Below, in pieces: positions 13,654 through 22,780 of a stretch of DNA of 23,729 nt. A program made the translations under genes and the position numbers. Under the pieces are notes generated by a model that saw only the letters and a program-made list of their open reading frames with translations, ran no database searches and had not been told where the DNA came from. The DNA comes from 73-13 sp035556395 (lineage in GTDB: Bacteria; Actinomycetota; Actinomycetes; Actinomycetales; Microbacteriaceae), in the NCBI GenBank assembly GCA_035556395.1, contig DATMFB010000020.1:1-23729 (forward strand), given 5' to 3'. Position 1 is the stretch's first letter, and every line of letters starts with the position of its first letter.

Positions 13654-14967
13654 ATGACCGAAGAGCCCGAGGAGCCCTCGGCCGATGCCGTCCCCGAACG
13701 GGATGGCATCAGCCGACGAGGCCTCCTCGGGCTCTTCGGCGCCGGGGCCGCGGGCCTCGCGATCGGCGGAGGCGCCGGCGCGGGGATCGCGCTCGCCGCC
13801 GGCGCGGCCACGGCGAGCGCCGCGGGCGGACGCAGCGGGACGACCTACCCGTTCTACGGGGAGCACCAGGCCGGCGTGCTCACCCCCGTCCAGGACCGCC
13901 TCCACTTCGCCGCCTACGACCTCGCGGCGAACGCGACACGCGACGACCTCATCGAGCTGCTCCGCGACTGGACCGTCGCGGCAGCCGAGATGACCGCCGG
14001 CCGGCCGATCGGCGAGGGTGCGCTCGGCGCGCTCAACCGCCCCCCGGACGACACGGGCGAGGCGCTCGACCTGCCCGCCTCGGGCCTCACGATCACGATC
14101 GGCTTCGGCCCGTCCCTCTTCGACCACCCCGAGCACGGCGACCGGTTCGGCATCCGCACGCGGCAGCCGGCCCTGCTCCGGCCGCTCCCCCGCTTCGCCG
14201 GCGACGCGCTCGATCCCGCGCGCAGCGGCGGCGACCTGTGCATCCAGGCATGCGCCGACGACCCACAGGTCGCCGTGCACGCGATCCGCGATCTGTCGCG
14301 CATCGCGTTCGGCCGCGCGCCGCTGCGCTGGTCGCAGCTCGGATTCGGCAGAACGTCGTCGACGTCGACCTCGCAGGTCACCGCGCGCAACCTGATGGGG
14401 TTCAAGGACGGGACGCGCAATCTCAAGTCCGAGGACCCGTCGACCGCGGCCGACGTCTGGGTCGAGGGCGGCGACGATCCGGGTGCCCGCTGGCTCGCCG
14501 GCGGCTCGTACCTGGTCGCACGCCGGATCCGCATGCTCATCGAGTCGTGGGACCGTGCGCAGCTCGGCGAGCAGGAGACGATCATCGGCCGGGACAAGGG
14601 CGAGGGCGCCCCGCTCAGCGGGGGCACCGAGTTCACCGACCCCGACTTCGAGGAGGTCGCGGCGAACGGCGCGCCCGTCATCGCCGCGGACGCGCACATC
14701 CGGCTCGCCGCGCCGGAGCAGAACGCCGGTGCCGCGATGCTGCGCCGCGGCTACAACTACGTCGACGGCAACGACGCGCTCGGCCGCCTCGACGCGGGAC
14801 TCTTCTTCATCGCGTTCCAGCGCTCCCCGGACCAGTTCATCCGGGTGCAGCGCTCCCTCGCCGCCGATCTGCTCAACGAGTACATCAAGCACGTCGGCTC
14901 GGGCATCTGGGCCGTTCCACCCGGCGCCTCCGAGGGCGGCTACCTCGGTGAGACACTGTTCGCATGA
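13654..14967 (+). CDS. efeB: EfeB: Tat-exported dye-decolourising (DyP) heme peroxidase
   Basis: 437 residues. The N-terminus has a twin-arginine signal (ISRRGLLGLFG, Arg21-Arg22, then a hydrophobic Gly/Ala stretch to about 56), so it is exported folded with heme by Tat. The DyP fold follows: distal Asp252 in the NLMGFKDGT motif, probable proximal heme ligand His348 in DAHIRLA, and distal Arg (364/365) in AMLRRGYNY. C-terminal YIKHVGSGIWAVPPG is typical of EfeB. It is thought to oxidise Fe(II) or act on heme to aid iron uptake by EfeU with EfeO. The downstream DUF2200 gene overlaps the stop by 4 nt (ATGA). Confidence 0.95.
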   Translation: MTEEPEEPSADAVPERDGISRRGLLGLFGAGAAGLAIGGGAGAGIALAAGAATASAAGGRSGTTYPFYGEHQAGVLTPVQDRLHFAAYDLAANATRDDLIELLRDWTVAAAEMTAGRPIGEGALGALNRPPDDTGEALDLPASGLTITIGFGPSLFDHPEHGDRFGIRTRQPALLRPLPRFAGDALDPARSGGDLCIQACADDPQVAVHAIRDLSRIAFGRAPLRWSQLGFGRTSSTSTSQVTARNLMGFKDGTRNLKSEDPSTAADVWVEGGDDPGARWLAGGSYLVARRIRMLIESWDRAQLGEQETIIGRDKGEGAPLSGGTEFTDPDFEEVAANGAPVIAADAHIRLAAPEQNAGAAMLRRGYNYVDGNDALGRLDAGLFFIAFQRSPDQFIRVQRSLAADLLNEYIKHVGSGIWAVPPGASEGGYLGETLFA

Positions 14968-15308
14968 ACGCGCGAGTCTTCGGCTACTCGATCGGCGCCA
15001 TCTACCCGCTCTACGTGCAGAAGGTCGAGAGGAAGGGCCGGACGACGGCCGAGCTCGATGAGGTCATCGAATGGCTCACCGGCTTCGACGACGCGGAGCT
15101 CGCGGCCCATCTCGCTGCCGGCACGACGCTGCAGGACTTCTTCGCCGATGCGCGGCTCAACGAGCACGCGCCCCTCATCACGGGCGTCGTCTGCGGCGTG
15201 CGCGTCGAGGAGATCGAGGATCCCCTCATGCAGCGGATCCGCTACCTCGACAAGCTCGTCGACGAGCTCGCGAAGGGCCGCCCGATGGAGAAGATCCTCC
15301 GCGCCTGA
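14964..15308 (+). CDS. DUF2200 family protein
   Basis: 114 residues with the DUF2200 signatures IYPLYVQKVERKGRT near the start, ELDEVIEWLTGF, ITGVVCGVRVEEIEDPLMQ and RYLDKLVDELAKGRPMEKIL at the end. It is a small soluble protein of unknown function, found widely in bacteria and at the family's normal length. ATG 14964 overlaps the efeB TGA by 4 nt, so it is translationally coupled to the iron operon. That position is the only hint to a role and may be incidental. A short CCCCG/CGGGG hairpin (15309-15321) directly after the stop may help end the transcript. Confidence 0.85.
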   Translation: MNARVFGYSIGAIYPLYVQKVERKGRTTAELDEVIEWLTGFDDAELAAHLAAGTTLQDFFADARLNEHAPLITGVVCGVRVEEIEDPLMQRIRYLDKLVDELAKGRPMEKILRA

Positions 15309-15321
15309 CCCCGGCGCGGGG
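15309..15321 (+). terminator. Weak stem-loop after the efe operon
   Basis: CCCCG-GCG-CGGGG immediately follows the DUF2200 stop. The stem has only five bp and no T-tract follows, so terminator function is tentative; the larger palindrome at 15356-15395 may contribute. Confidence 0.25.
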
Positions 15322-15325
15322 ACGG

Positions 15326-15360
15326 CCTTCCTCGCGGGTGGGGCGACCTTCCTCGCGGGT
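15326..15360 (+). repeat. Direct repeat with 21-nt period
   Basis: CCTTCCTCGCGGGT occurs at 15326-15339 and 15347-15360. The second copy runs into the palindromic element starting at 15356, so its end is shared with the repeat family around the GIY-YIG gene. Confidence 0.6.
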
Positions 15361-15395
15361 CGAGTAGCCCGCGCCAGCGGGCGTATCGAGACCCG
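15356..15395 (-). repeat. Palindromic repeat (GGTCTCGATA...TACTCGACC family), copy A
   Basis: CGGGTCGAGTAGCCCGC (15356-15372), a 4-nt loop and GCGGGCGTATCGAGACCCG (15377-15395) form an imperfect hairpin with one-base bulges. Its reverse complement matches copy B at 15861-15898 in both outer arms, so A and B face opposite ways around the GIY-YIG gene. Confidence 0.75.
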
Positions 15396-15501
15396 GACAT
15401 CCAGTCGAACGCCGGGCGAACAAGACATCACGGTCAATCACGATCAGCTGGGCAAGGTCCACTCGCTCCCGCGTCGTCGACACCCTCGAGCAGGTACCAA
15501 G

Positions 15502-15530
15502 GGTCTCGCGGTGAACCGACTACTCGACCC
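15502..15530 (+). repeat. Palindromic repeat family, short copy C overlapping the GIY-YIG stop
   Basis: GGTCTCG (15502-15508) and CTACTCGACCC (15520-15530) are the outer arms of copy B around a shorter, different centre. The TAG stop of the GIY-YIG gene (complement of CTA 15520-15522) and its last codons lie in the right arm. Confidence 0.6.
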
Positions 15531-15810
15531 CCGGGAACCGCTTCTTCGCGACAAGCGACAACGCATCCCAGTCGCCAGCGATCAGTGCTTCGCGCTTGGC
15601 CCTGGACCAGTTCTGAATCTGCTTCTCACGCGCCCAAGCCTCGTCGATCCGGGCGAACTCCTCGCAGTAGACGAGTTCCACCGGGAGTCGCTTCGAGGTG
15701 TACTCGCCACCGAAGCCGAACTCGTGCTCGGCGAGTCGTCGCTCGAGATTCCAGGTGCTGCCGGCGTACGTCGTGCCGTCCGCGCAGCGGAGGAGGTACA
15801 TGAATGGCAT
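15520..15810 (-). CDS. GIY-YIG nuclease family protein (UPF0213/YhbQ-like)
   Basis: 96 residues, a single-domain GIY-YIG protein. The first motif appears as YLL (5-7), the second as YAG (15-17, TTYAGSTWNLERRLAEH) with conserved Arg24 and His29, and the catalytic Glu is Glu62 in AREKQIQNW. FGGEYTSKRLPVELVY is typical of the UPF0213 branch. These small proteins bind or nick DNA; the cellular role is unclear. ATG 15810 has no Shine-Dalgarno; ATG 15801 is an alternative but leaves a short first strand. Copies of one palindromic repeat lie on both sides, one of them containing the stop codon, so the gene may be part of a repeat-associated unit. Confidence 0.85.
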   Translation of the reverse strand: MPFMYLLRCADGTTYAGSTWNLERRLAEHEFGFGGEYTSKRLPVELVYCEEFARIDEAWAREKQIQNWSRAKREALIAGDWDALSLVAKKRFPGVE

Positions 15811-15848
15811 TGCAGCAGGATCGCGGATTGCAAGAATCCCCGCAGGAG

Positions 15849-15857
15849 TTATCCACA
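15849..15857 (+). other. DnaA-box-like motif TTATCCACA
   Basis: Perfect match to the classical nine-base DnaA box, isolated, four bases before palindromic repeat copy B. A single box far from dnaA/dnaN genes is not an origin; it may be a titration site, part of the repeat unit, or chance. Confidence 0.35.
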
Positions 15858-15860
15858 GGA

Positions 15861-15898
15861 GGTCTCGATACGGCGCTTCGCGCCTACTCGACCCGCGG
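15861..15898 (+). repeat. Palindromic repeat (GGTCTCGATA...TACTCGACC family), copy B
   Basis: GGTCTCGATAC, an inner stem GGCGC-TTC-GCGCC (15872-15884), then TACTCGACCCGCGG. It lies between the typA 3' end (15907) and the GIY-YIG gene and may also serve as a stem-loop after typA. Confidence 0.75.
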
Positions 15899-15906
15899 AG
15901 GCGGCG

Positions 15907-17811
15907 TCAGCCCTGCTTCTTGGCGCGGGAGGTGAGGCGCGCGCGAGCCGTCTGGTCGAGCTCGACCTTGCGGATGCGGGCGACCTCCGGGGTCACCTCG
16001 ACGCACTCGTCCTCGCGCGCGAACTCGAGGCACTCCTCGAGGGTGAGCTGGCGCGGCACGTCGAGCTTCTCGAAGTTGTCGGAGGTCGACTGACGCATGT
16101 TCGTCAGCTGCTTCTCCTTCGTGATGTTGACGTCCATGTCCTCGGCTCGCGAGTTCTCGCCGACGACCATGCCCTCGTAGACCTCCTGCGTGGGCTGCAC
16201 GAAGAACGTCATGCGCTCCTGGAGCGCGATCATCGCGAACGGGGTCGCGACGCCGGCGCGGTCGGCGACGATCGACCCGTTGACGCGAGTCGTGATCTGA
16301 CCCGCCCACGGCTCGTAGCCGTGCGAGATCGCGTTCGCGATGCCGGTCCCGCGCGTGATCGTGAGGAACTCGGTGCGGAAGCCGATGAGGCCGCGGGACG
16401 GGACGACGAACTCCATCCGGACCCAGCCCGTGCCGTGGTTCGTCATGCCCTCCATTCGGCCCTTGCGGGCGGCGAGGAGCTGCGTGATCGCGCCGAGGTG
16501 CTCCTCGGGCGCGTCGATCGTGAGGTGCTCGAACGGCTCGTGCGTCTTGCCGTCGACCTGCTTCGTGACGACCTGGGGCTTGCCGACCGTGAGCTCGAAG
16601 CCCTCGCGCCGCATGTTCTCCACGAGGATCGCGAGCGCGAGCTCACCGCGGCCCTGGACCTCCCAGGCGTCGGGCCGGCCGATGTCGACGACCTTGATCG
16701 AGACGTTGCCGATGAGCTCTCGATCGAGCCGGTCCTTGACCATGCGGGCCGTGAGCTTGTGACCCTTGACCTTGCCGACGAACGGGCTCGTGTTCGTGCC
16801 GATCGTCATCGAGATCGCGGGGTCGTCGACGTGGATCGCCGGCAGCGGTCGGATGTCGTCGGGGTCGGCGATCGTCTCGCCGATCGTGATCTCCTCGATG
16901 CCGGCGATCGCGACGATGTCGCCGGCATGCGCCTCCTCGGCGGGGTAGCGCTCGAGTGCGCGGGTCTTGAGGAGCTCCGTGATGCGGACGTTCGAGCTCG
17001 ACCCGTCATGACGGACCCACGCGACGGTCTGGCCCTTCTTGAGCGTCCCCGAGAACACCCGGAGCAGCGCGATGCGGCCGAGGAACGGCGACGCGTCGAG
17101 GTTCGTCACCCACGCCTGCAGCGGCGCCTCGTCGTCATATGCCGGCGCCGGAATGTGCTTGAGGATGGCCTCGAAGAGCGGTTCGAGATCGTCGTTGTCC
17201 GGTAGCGTGCCGTTCTCCGGCTCGTTCCAGCTCGCCGCACCCGCCCGACCGGACGCGTACAGGACCGGGAGGTCGAGGATCGCGTCGATGTCGAGATCGG
17301 GGATGTCCTCATGGATGTCGGAGGCGAGGCCGAGCAGCAGGTCGTGGCTCTCCTCGACGACCTCGGCGATGCGGGCATCGGGCCGGTCGGTCTTGTTGAC
17401 GAGCAGCACGACCGGGAGCTTCGCCTCGAGCGCCTTGCGGAGCACGAACCGGGTCTGGGGCAGCGGTCCCTCGCTCGCGTCGACGAGCAGCACGACACCG
17501 TCGACCATGGAGAGCCCGCGCTCGACCTCGCCGCCGAAATCGGCGTGGCCCGGGGTGTCGATGACGTTGATCGTCACCGCACCATCGGTCGCGTGCTTGC
17601 CCGAGTACGTGATCGCGGTGTTCTTCGCGAGGATCGTGATCCCCTTCTCGCGCTCCAGGTCGTTCGAGTCCATGGCGCGCTCGTCGACGTGCGCGTGCTC
17701 GCCGAACGACCCGGTCTGACGCAGCATGGCGTCGACGAGCGTCGTCTTGCCGTGGTCGACGTGAGCGACGATCGCGACGTTGCGGAGATCGTTGCGGTGG
17801 GCGAGCGCCAT
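15907..17811 (-). CDS. typA: Ribosome-associated translational GTPase TypA/BipA
   Basis: 634 residues, full length. GTPase motifs: G1 AHVDHGKT (16-23), G2 Thr59 in REKGITI, G3 DTPGHADFGG (85-94), G4 NKTD (139-142). EF-G-like domains II, III and V follow, then the TypA-specific C-terminal domain (GIANAISHGYEPWAG and the region to the Lys-rich end RAKKQG). It binds the ribosome and assists 50S assembly or stress translation. ATG 17811 is the start; a promoter-like TTGACT lies about 60 nt upstream and a weak AAGG nine bases before the ATG. The ORF is intact with no odd residues. Confidence 0.96.
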   Translation of the reverse strand: MALAHRNDLRNVAIVAHVDHGKTTLVDAMLRQTGSFGEHAHVDERAMDSNDLEREKGITILAKNTAITYSGKHATDGAVTINVIDTPGHADFGGEVERGLSMVDGVVLLVDASEGPLPQTRFVLRKALEAKLPVVLLVNKTDRPDARIAEVVEESHDLLLGLASDIHEDIPDLDIDAILDLPVLYASGRAGAASWNEPENGTLPDNDDLEPLFEAILKHIPAPAYDDEAPLQAWVTNLDASPFLGRIALLRVFSGTLKKGQTVAWVRHDGSSSNVRITELLKTRALERYPAEEAHAGDIVAIAGIEEITIGETIADPDDIRPLPAIHVDDPAISMTIGTNTSPFVGKVKGHKLTARMVKDRLDRELIGNVSIKVVDIGRPDAWEVQGRGELALAILVENMRREGFELTVGKPQVVTKQVDGKTHEPFEHLTIDAPEEHLGAITQLLAARKGRMEGMTNHGTGWVRMEFVVPSRGLIGFRTEFLTITRGTGIANAISHGYEPWAGQITTRVNGSIVADRAGVATPFAMIALQERMTFFVQPTQEVYEGMVVGENSRAEDMDVNITKEKQLTNMRQSTSDNFEKLDVPRQLTLEECLEFAREDECVEVTPEVARIRKVELDQTARARLTSRAKKQG

Positions 17812-17845
17812 GGGAGAAACCTTCGGCTAGCTGCGAAAACGGGAC

Positions 17846-17875
17846 GGTCTACTCTACAGGCGTCTCGGCAGTCAA
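17846..17875 (-). promoter_or_regulatory. Putative typA promoter
   Basis: On the minus strand TTGACT (17875-17870) matches five of six bases of the -35 consensus and is followed after 18 bases by TAGACC. An overlapping TAGAGT (17856-17851) is an alternative -10 but sits too close. The leader would be about 30 nt. Confidence 0.45.
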
Positions 17876-17901
17876 GCTGTGCGGCGACCCGGCGGCTCGG
17901 A

Positions 17902-19083
17902 TCAGCGGGCGGGCGCGGGCTCGGGAGGGGTCAGCGAGTCGGCGTCGTGCGAGTTGAGCCAGGCGTAGAACGGCGCGGTCCGGCGGATCGCCTCGTCGCG
18001 GTCCTCGAACCGGCTGCGCTCGACCATGTCGAACAGGTTGCCGAACTCTCGCGACGCCCGCTGGACGGTCGAGGCGCGGCCGTAGCGCAGCCCCTCGTAC
18101 ACCGAGAGGGCGCCTGCGACGCCGGCGGAGTCCGTGCCCTCGAGGGCCGCCGCGAGGGCGAAGCCGTCCTCGATCGTCTGGTTCGCGCCCTGACCGAGAT
18201 GCGGGAGCATCGAGTGGGCGGCATCGCCGAGCAGCGCGACCCGGCGGTCGGTCCAGGTCGGCAGCTGCGCACGGTCGAAGAGGCCCCAGAGGAATGTGTC
18301 CTGCACCTGCTCGATGAGCGCCTGGACTGCCGGGTCCCAGCCGGCGAACTCGTTCGCGAGCTCGCGCGGGTCGCCGGGGGCGCTCCATGAGTCGCGTTCT
18401 CCCCCGAGCGCGGGGACGACCGCGACGATGTTGAGCAGCTTGTCCGATCGGAGCGGATAGACGAGGAAGTGGCGCCCGGGGCCGATCCAGATCTTCGAGG
18501 TGCCCCACTCCCACATGTCGTCCGAGGTCACGGGCACCAGCGCGCGGTAGGCGGCCTGGCCGCTCGAGACGGGCGGCACCTCGTCGACGAGGTGCGGGCG
18601 CACGGCCGAGTGGATCCCGTCGGCCCCGATCACGGCGTCGGCACGGAAGCTCGCGCCGCCCTCGAACGAGAGGTCGACCCCGTGATCGTCCTGGACGAGG
18701 CCCGTGAGCCGATGCCCTGTGTGGATGGTCGAGTCCGGGACGACCGAGCGGAGCACGTCGATGAGGTCGGCACGATGGACGCCGAAGACGCGCATCCGGC
18801 CGTCCGCCCCCGGCGAGCGGATCGTCGAGATGAACGAGCCGTCCTCGCGCAGCTGGTAGTAGCCGTTGTTGAGCCCGGAGCTCGTCGCCTCGAGGCGGTC
18901 GATGACGCCCAGGTGCTCCAGCAGCCGCCACCCGTTCGCGGCGATCGCGACGCCGGCGCCGACCTCGCCGAGCGCGGGCGCCTGCTCGAAGACCTCGACG
19001 TCGATGCCGCGGCGGCGCATGGCTGCGGCGGCGCTGAGCCCGCCGATGCCGGCACCGATCACGGCGACCCGGATTCCGCTCAT
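17902..19083 (-). CDS. FAD-dependent aromatic-ring monooxygenase (salicylate/3-hydroxybenzoate hydroxylase-like)
   Basis: 393-residue class A flavoprotein monooxygenase. GAGIGG (10-15) binds FAD, with Glu33 (VFEQAP) for its ribose. Arg104 lies in VHRADL, a conserved family position; VIGADGIHS (151-159) is the DG motif; LLGDAAHSMLPHLGQGANQTIEDG (285-308) is the GD motif. Such enzymes use NAD(P)H and O2 to hydroxylate phenolic acids; the substrate here cannot be named. I chose ATG 19083 since AAGGGAG lies five bases upstream; the in-frame ATG at 19098 would place that Shine-Dalgarno inside the gene. It stands alone, with a 90-nt gap to typA, and no catabolic partners are nearby. Confidence 0.85.
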   Translation of the reverse strand: MSGIRVAVIGAGIGGLSAAAAMRRRGIDVEVFEQAPALGEVGAGVAIAANGWRLLEHLGVIDRLEATSSGLNNGYYQLREDGSFISTIRSPGADGRMRVFGVHRADLIDVLRSVVPDSTIHTGHRLTGLVQDDHGVDLSFEGGASFRADAVIGADGIHSAVRPHLVDEVPPVSSGQAAYRALVPVTSDDMWEWGTSKIWIGPGRHFLVYPLRSDKLLNIVAVVPALGGERDSWSAPGDPRELANEFAGWDPAVQALIEQVQDTFLWGLFDRAQLPTWTDRRVALLGDAAHSMLPHLGQGANQTIEDGFALAAALEGTDSAGVAGALSVYEGLRYGRASTVQRASREFGNLFDMVERSRFEDRDEAIRRTAPFYAWLNSHDADSLTPPEPAPAR

Positions 19084-19128
19084 GAGGCTCCCTTGCATCC
19101 GAATGGACTGCCAGGCTACTCGTCCCGA

Positions 19129-19156
19129 CCCTTCGACTCGCTTCGCTCGCTCAGGG
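19129..19156. repeat. Intergenic repeat-like element downstream of the ABC operon
   Basis: Begins CCCTTCGACTCGC and ends GCTCGCTCAGGG; the ends CCCT and AGGG pair. It resembles the dispersed CCCTTCGACAGGCTCAGGG-type repeats that I recall from many actinobacterial genomes. A 13-nt match, GCTCGCTCAGGGA, recurs inside the fused ATPase gene at 20000-20012. Confidence 0.5.
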
Positions 19157-19194
19157 ATCGATGGAGGGAGGCCTCACTCAGGGGTCTGCGCGGG

Positions 19195-20861
<1,667 letters not shown>

Positions 20862-20865
<4 letters not shown>

Positions 20866-21821
20866 CGCTGGGCCCGCGCCTTCGGGTCGAGCGCCTCGCG
20901 CACGGTCTCGCCGAGCATGATGAACGCGAGGACGGTGATGGACAGCGCGATCGACGGGTAGATGAGCGTCATCGGGTTCGTGCGCAGCGACTGCTGGGCG
21001 TTCGCGATGTCATTGCCCCACGACATGAACAGGTTGTTCGGCAGACCGACGCCGAGGAAGGACAGCGTCGCCTCGGCCGTGATCGCGGCCGCGAGACCGA
21101 CCGTCGAGATGACGATGACCGGTGCGATGGAGTTCGGCAGCACGTGGGCGAACATCGTGCGGAACTTGGAGAGCCCGAGCGCCTCCGAGGCCATGACGTA
21201 GTCGAACTGCTTGACGCGCAATACCTCGGATCTCAGGATGCGCGCCGTCGCAGGCCAACTGAAGAATCCGATCGCGAGCGAGATGATCAGGATGTTCCGC
21301 TCCTTGAGGAACATCGACATGATGACGACCGCCGCGAGGATGTAGGGAATCGCGAAGAAGATGTCACCGATGCGCATGAGGAACGAGTCGAGCCAGCCGC
21401 CGAAGTAGCCGGCGAAGGCGCCGAGCACGATCCCCATGACGGCGACGATGAGCGTCACAATGACACCGACCGACAGCGAGGTGCTCGTGCCGTGCACGAT
21501 GCGGGAGAAGACGTCGCAGCCCTGCTTGGTGAAGCCGAGCGGGTGGCCGGGCTCGGGGCCCCCGTCCGAGTTGGCGAGGAAGCACTGGTCGTTCGGCGGG
21601 ACCGAGGTGAAGACGGTCGGGAACAGGGCGACGAAGACGATGAACAGGATGACGACGGCCGAAACCCAGAACATCCAGCGGCCGCGCAGATCGCGCCAGG
21701 CGTCGAGCCAGAGGTTCGACTTGCGGTCGCTGACCCGCACCGCGTCGACCGCGCCGAGACCGCCCTCGTCGATCTCGGCGACGTAGCGGGGGGCCTTGCG
21801 GACGGGATTACTTCTTGACAT
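20862..21821 (-). CDS. Peptide ABC transporter permease (OppC/DppC type)
   Basis: 319 residues with an N-terminal cytoplasmic extension of about 45 residues, a first membrane helix (about 50-70) and an extracellular segment with two cysteines (NDQCFLAN and KQGCDVFSR), then five further helices forming the BPD_transp_1 domain. GFTKQGCDVFSRIVHGTSTSLSVG is the hallmark of the OppC branch (usually GTDxxGRDxxSRxxxGxRxSL). The EAA loop that contacts the ATPase is ASEALGLSKFRTMFAHVLPN. A GAGGA Shine-Dalgarno precedes ATG 21821. It overlaps the upstream permease gene by 14 nt and the ATPase gene by 4 nt. Confidence 0.93.
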
Positions 21822-22740
21822 AGCGGATCCTCGGGTCGAGCACCCCGTAAAGGAGGTCGATGAGCAGGTTCACGAAGACATAGACGATGACGAGGATCGT
21901 GACGATCGAGACGATCTCGGGCATGTCGTGGCGGTTGATCGCCTTGAAGAGCTCGTTGCCGACGCCCGGCACGTTGAAGATGGCCTCGGTGACGGTCGCG
22001 CCGACGATCAGGATGCCGAAGTCGGCCGCGAGGTTCGTCGTGACGGGAATCATCGAGTTGCGCAGGATGTGCACGGGGATGACGCGCCCGCGCGAGAGCC
22101 CCTTGCCGTAGGCCATCCGGACGAAGTCCATCTGGTTCGTCTCGATGACCGAGCCGCGGGTCAGGCGCACGACATACGCCATGTTGAGCGCGGCGAGCAC
22201 GATCGCCGGGAGTATCAGGTCTTGCCAGGGTGCGCCTTGGCCGACCGTGGGTCTCACCCAGCCGAGCTCGATGCCGAAGAACCACTGTGCGACGAACGCG
22301 AGGACGAAGACGGGGACGGAGATGAGGACGAGCGTGATGAGCAGCGCGGCGTGATCGAAGATGCCGCCCTTGCGCAGACCCGAGATGAGGCCGGCGATGA
22401 CGCCGACGACGAGCTGGATGATCACGGCGAGCAGCGCGAGGCGCAGCGTCGTCGGGAAGGTGCGGGCGAGGATCTCGTTGACCGACTGGCCCGCGTAGGT
22501 CGTGCCGAGGTTGCCTTGCAGAATGTCGCCGAGATAGAGGAAGTAGCGGGTGAGGAAGTCCTGATCGAGGTGGAACTTCGCCTCGAGGGCGGCGATCTGC
22601 GCCTCGCTCGGCGTGCGGTCGCCGAACATCCGGAGGATCGGGTTGCCCGGCATCGCGAACACCATCGAGAAGATGATGAACGTCGAGCCGAAGAACACCG
22701 GGATCCCCTGGAGGACTCTTCGGACGATGTACCAGATCAT
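21808..22740 (-). CDS. Peptide ABC transporter permease (OppB/DppB type)
   Basis: 310 residues: N-terminal helix starting MIWYIVRRVLQGIPVFFG, the OppB-type DRTPSEAQIAALEAKFHLDQ segment, and about six helices of the BPD_transp_1 fold. LGWVRPTV marks the usual extracellular loop, and the EAA loop is AYGKGLSRGRVIPVHILRNSM. It pairs with the OppC-type permease to form the channel. ATG 22740 is the only good start; its Shine-Dalgarno is weak. A perfect 14-bp stem-loop lies between it and the upstream binding-protein gene. Its TAA stop is inside the next gene, coupling their translation. Confidence 0.93.
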   Translation of the reverse strand: MIWYIVRRVLQGIPVFFGSTFIIFSMVFAMPGNPILRMFGDRTPSEAQIAALEAKFHLDQDFLTRYFLYLGDILQGNLGTTYAGQSVNEILARTFPTTLRLALLAVIIQLVVGVIAGLISGLRKGGIFDHAALLITLVLISVPVFVLAFVAQWFFGIELGWVRPTVGQGAPWQDLILPAIVLAALNMAYVVRLTRGSVIETNQMDFVRMAYGKGLSRGRVIPVHILRNSMIPVTTNLAADFGILIVGATVTEAIFNVPGVGNELFKAINRHDMPEIVSIVTILVIVYVFVNLLIDLLYGVLDPRIRYVKK

Positions 22741-22780
22741 GTGGACTCAGTCGGGGTTGCGCTCGGATGCCGGACATGGT

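Noticed and set aside
11985..13811. 608-codon minus-strand open frame antisense to efeU/efeO
   Set aside because: Shadow of clearly identified efe genes; the translation is low-complexity and matches no family.
15849..15857. Replication origin
   Set aside because: A single DnaA box with no cluster, no AT-rich region and no dnaA/dnaN nearby.
15058..17205. 715-codon plus-strand open frame across DUF2200, GIY-YIG and typA
   Set aside because: Covers three recognised genes in the wrong frame or strand and spans the repeat region.
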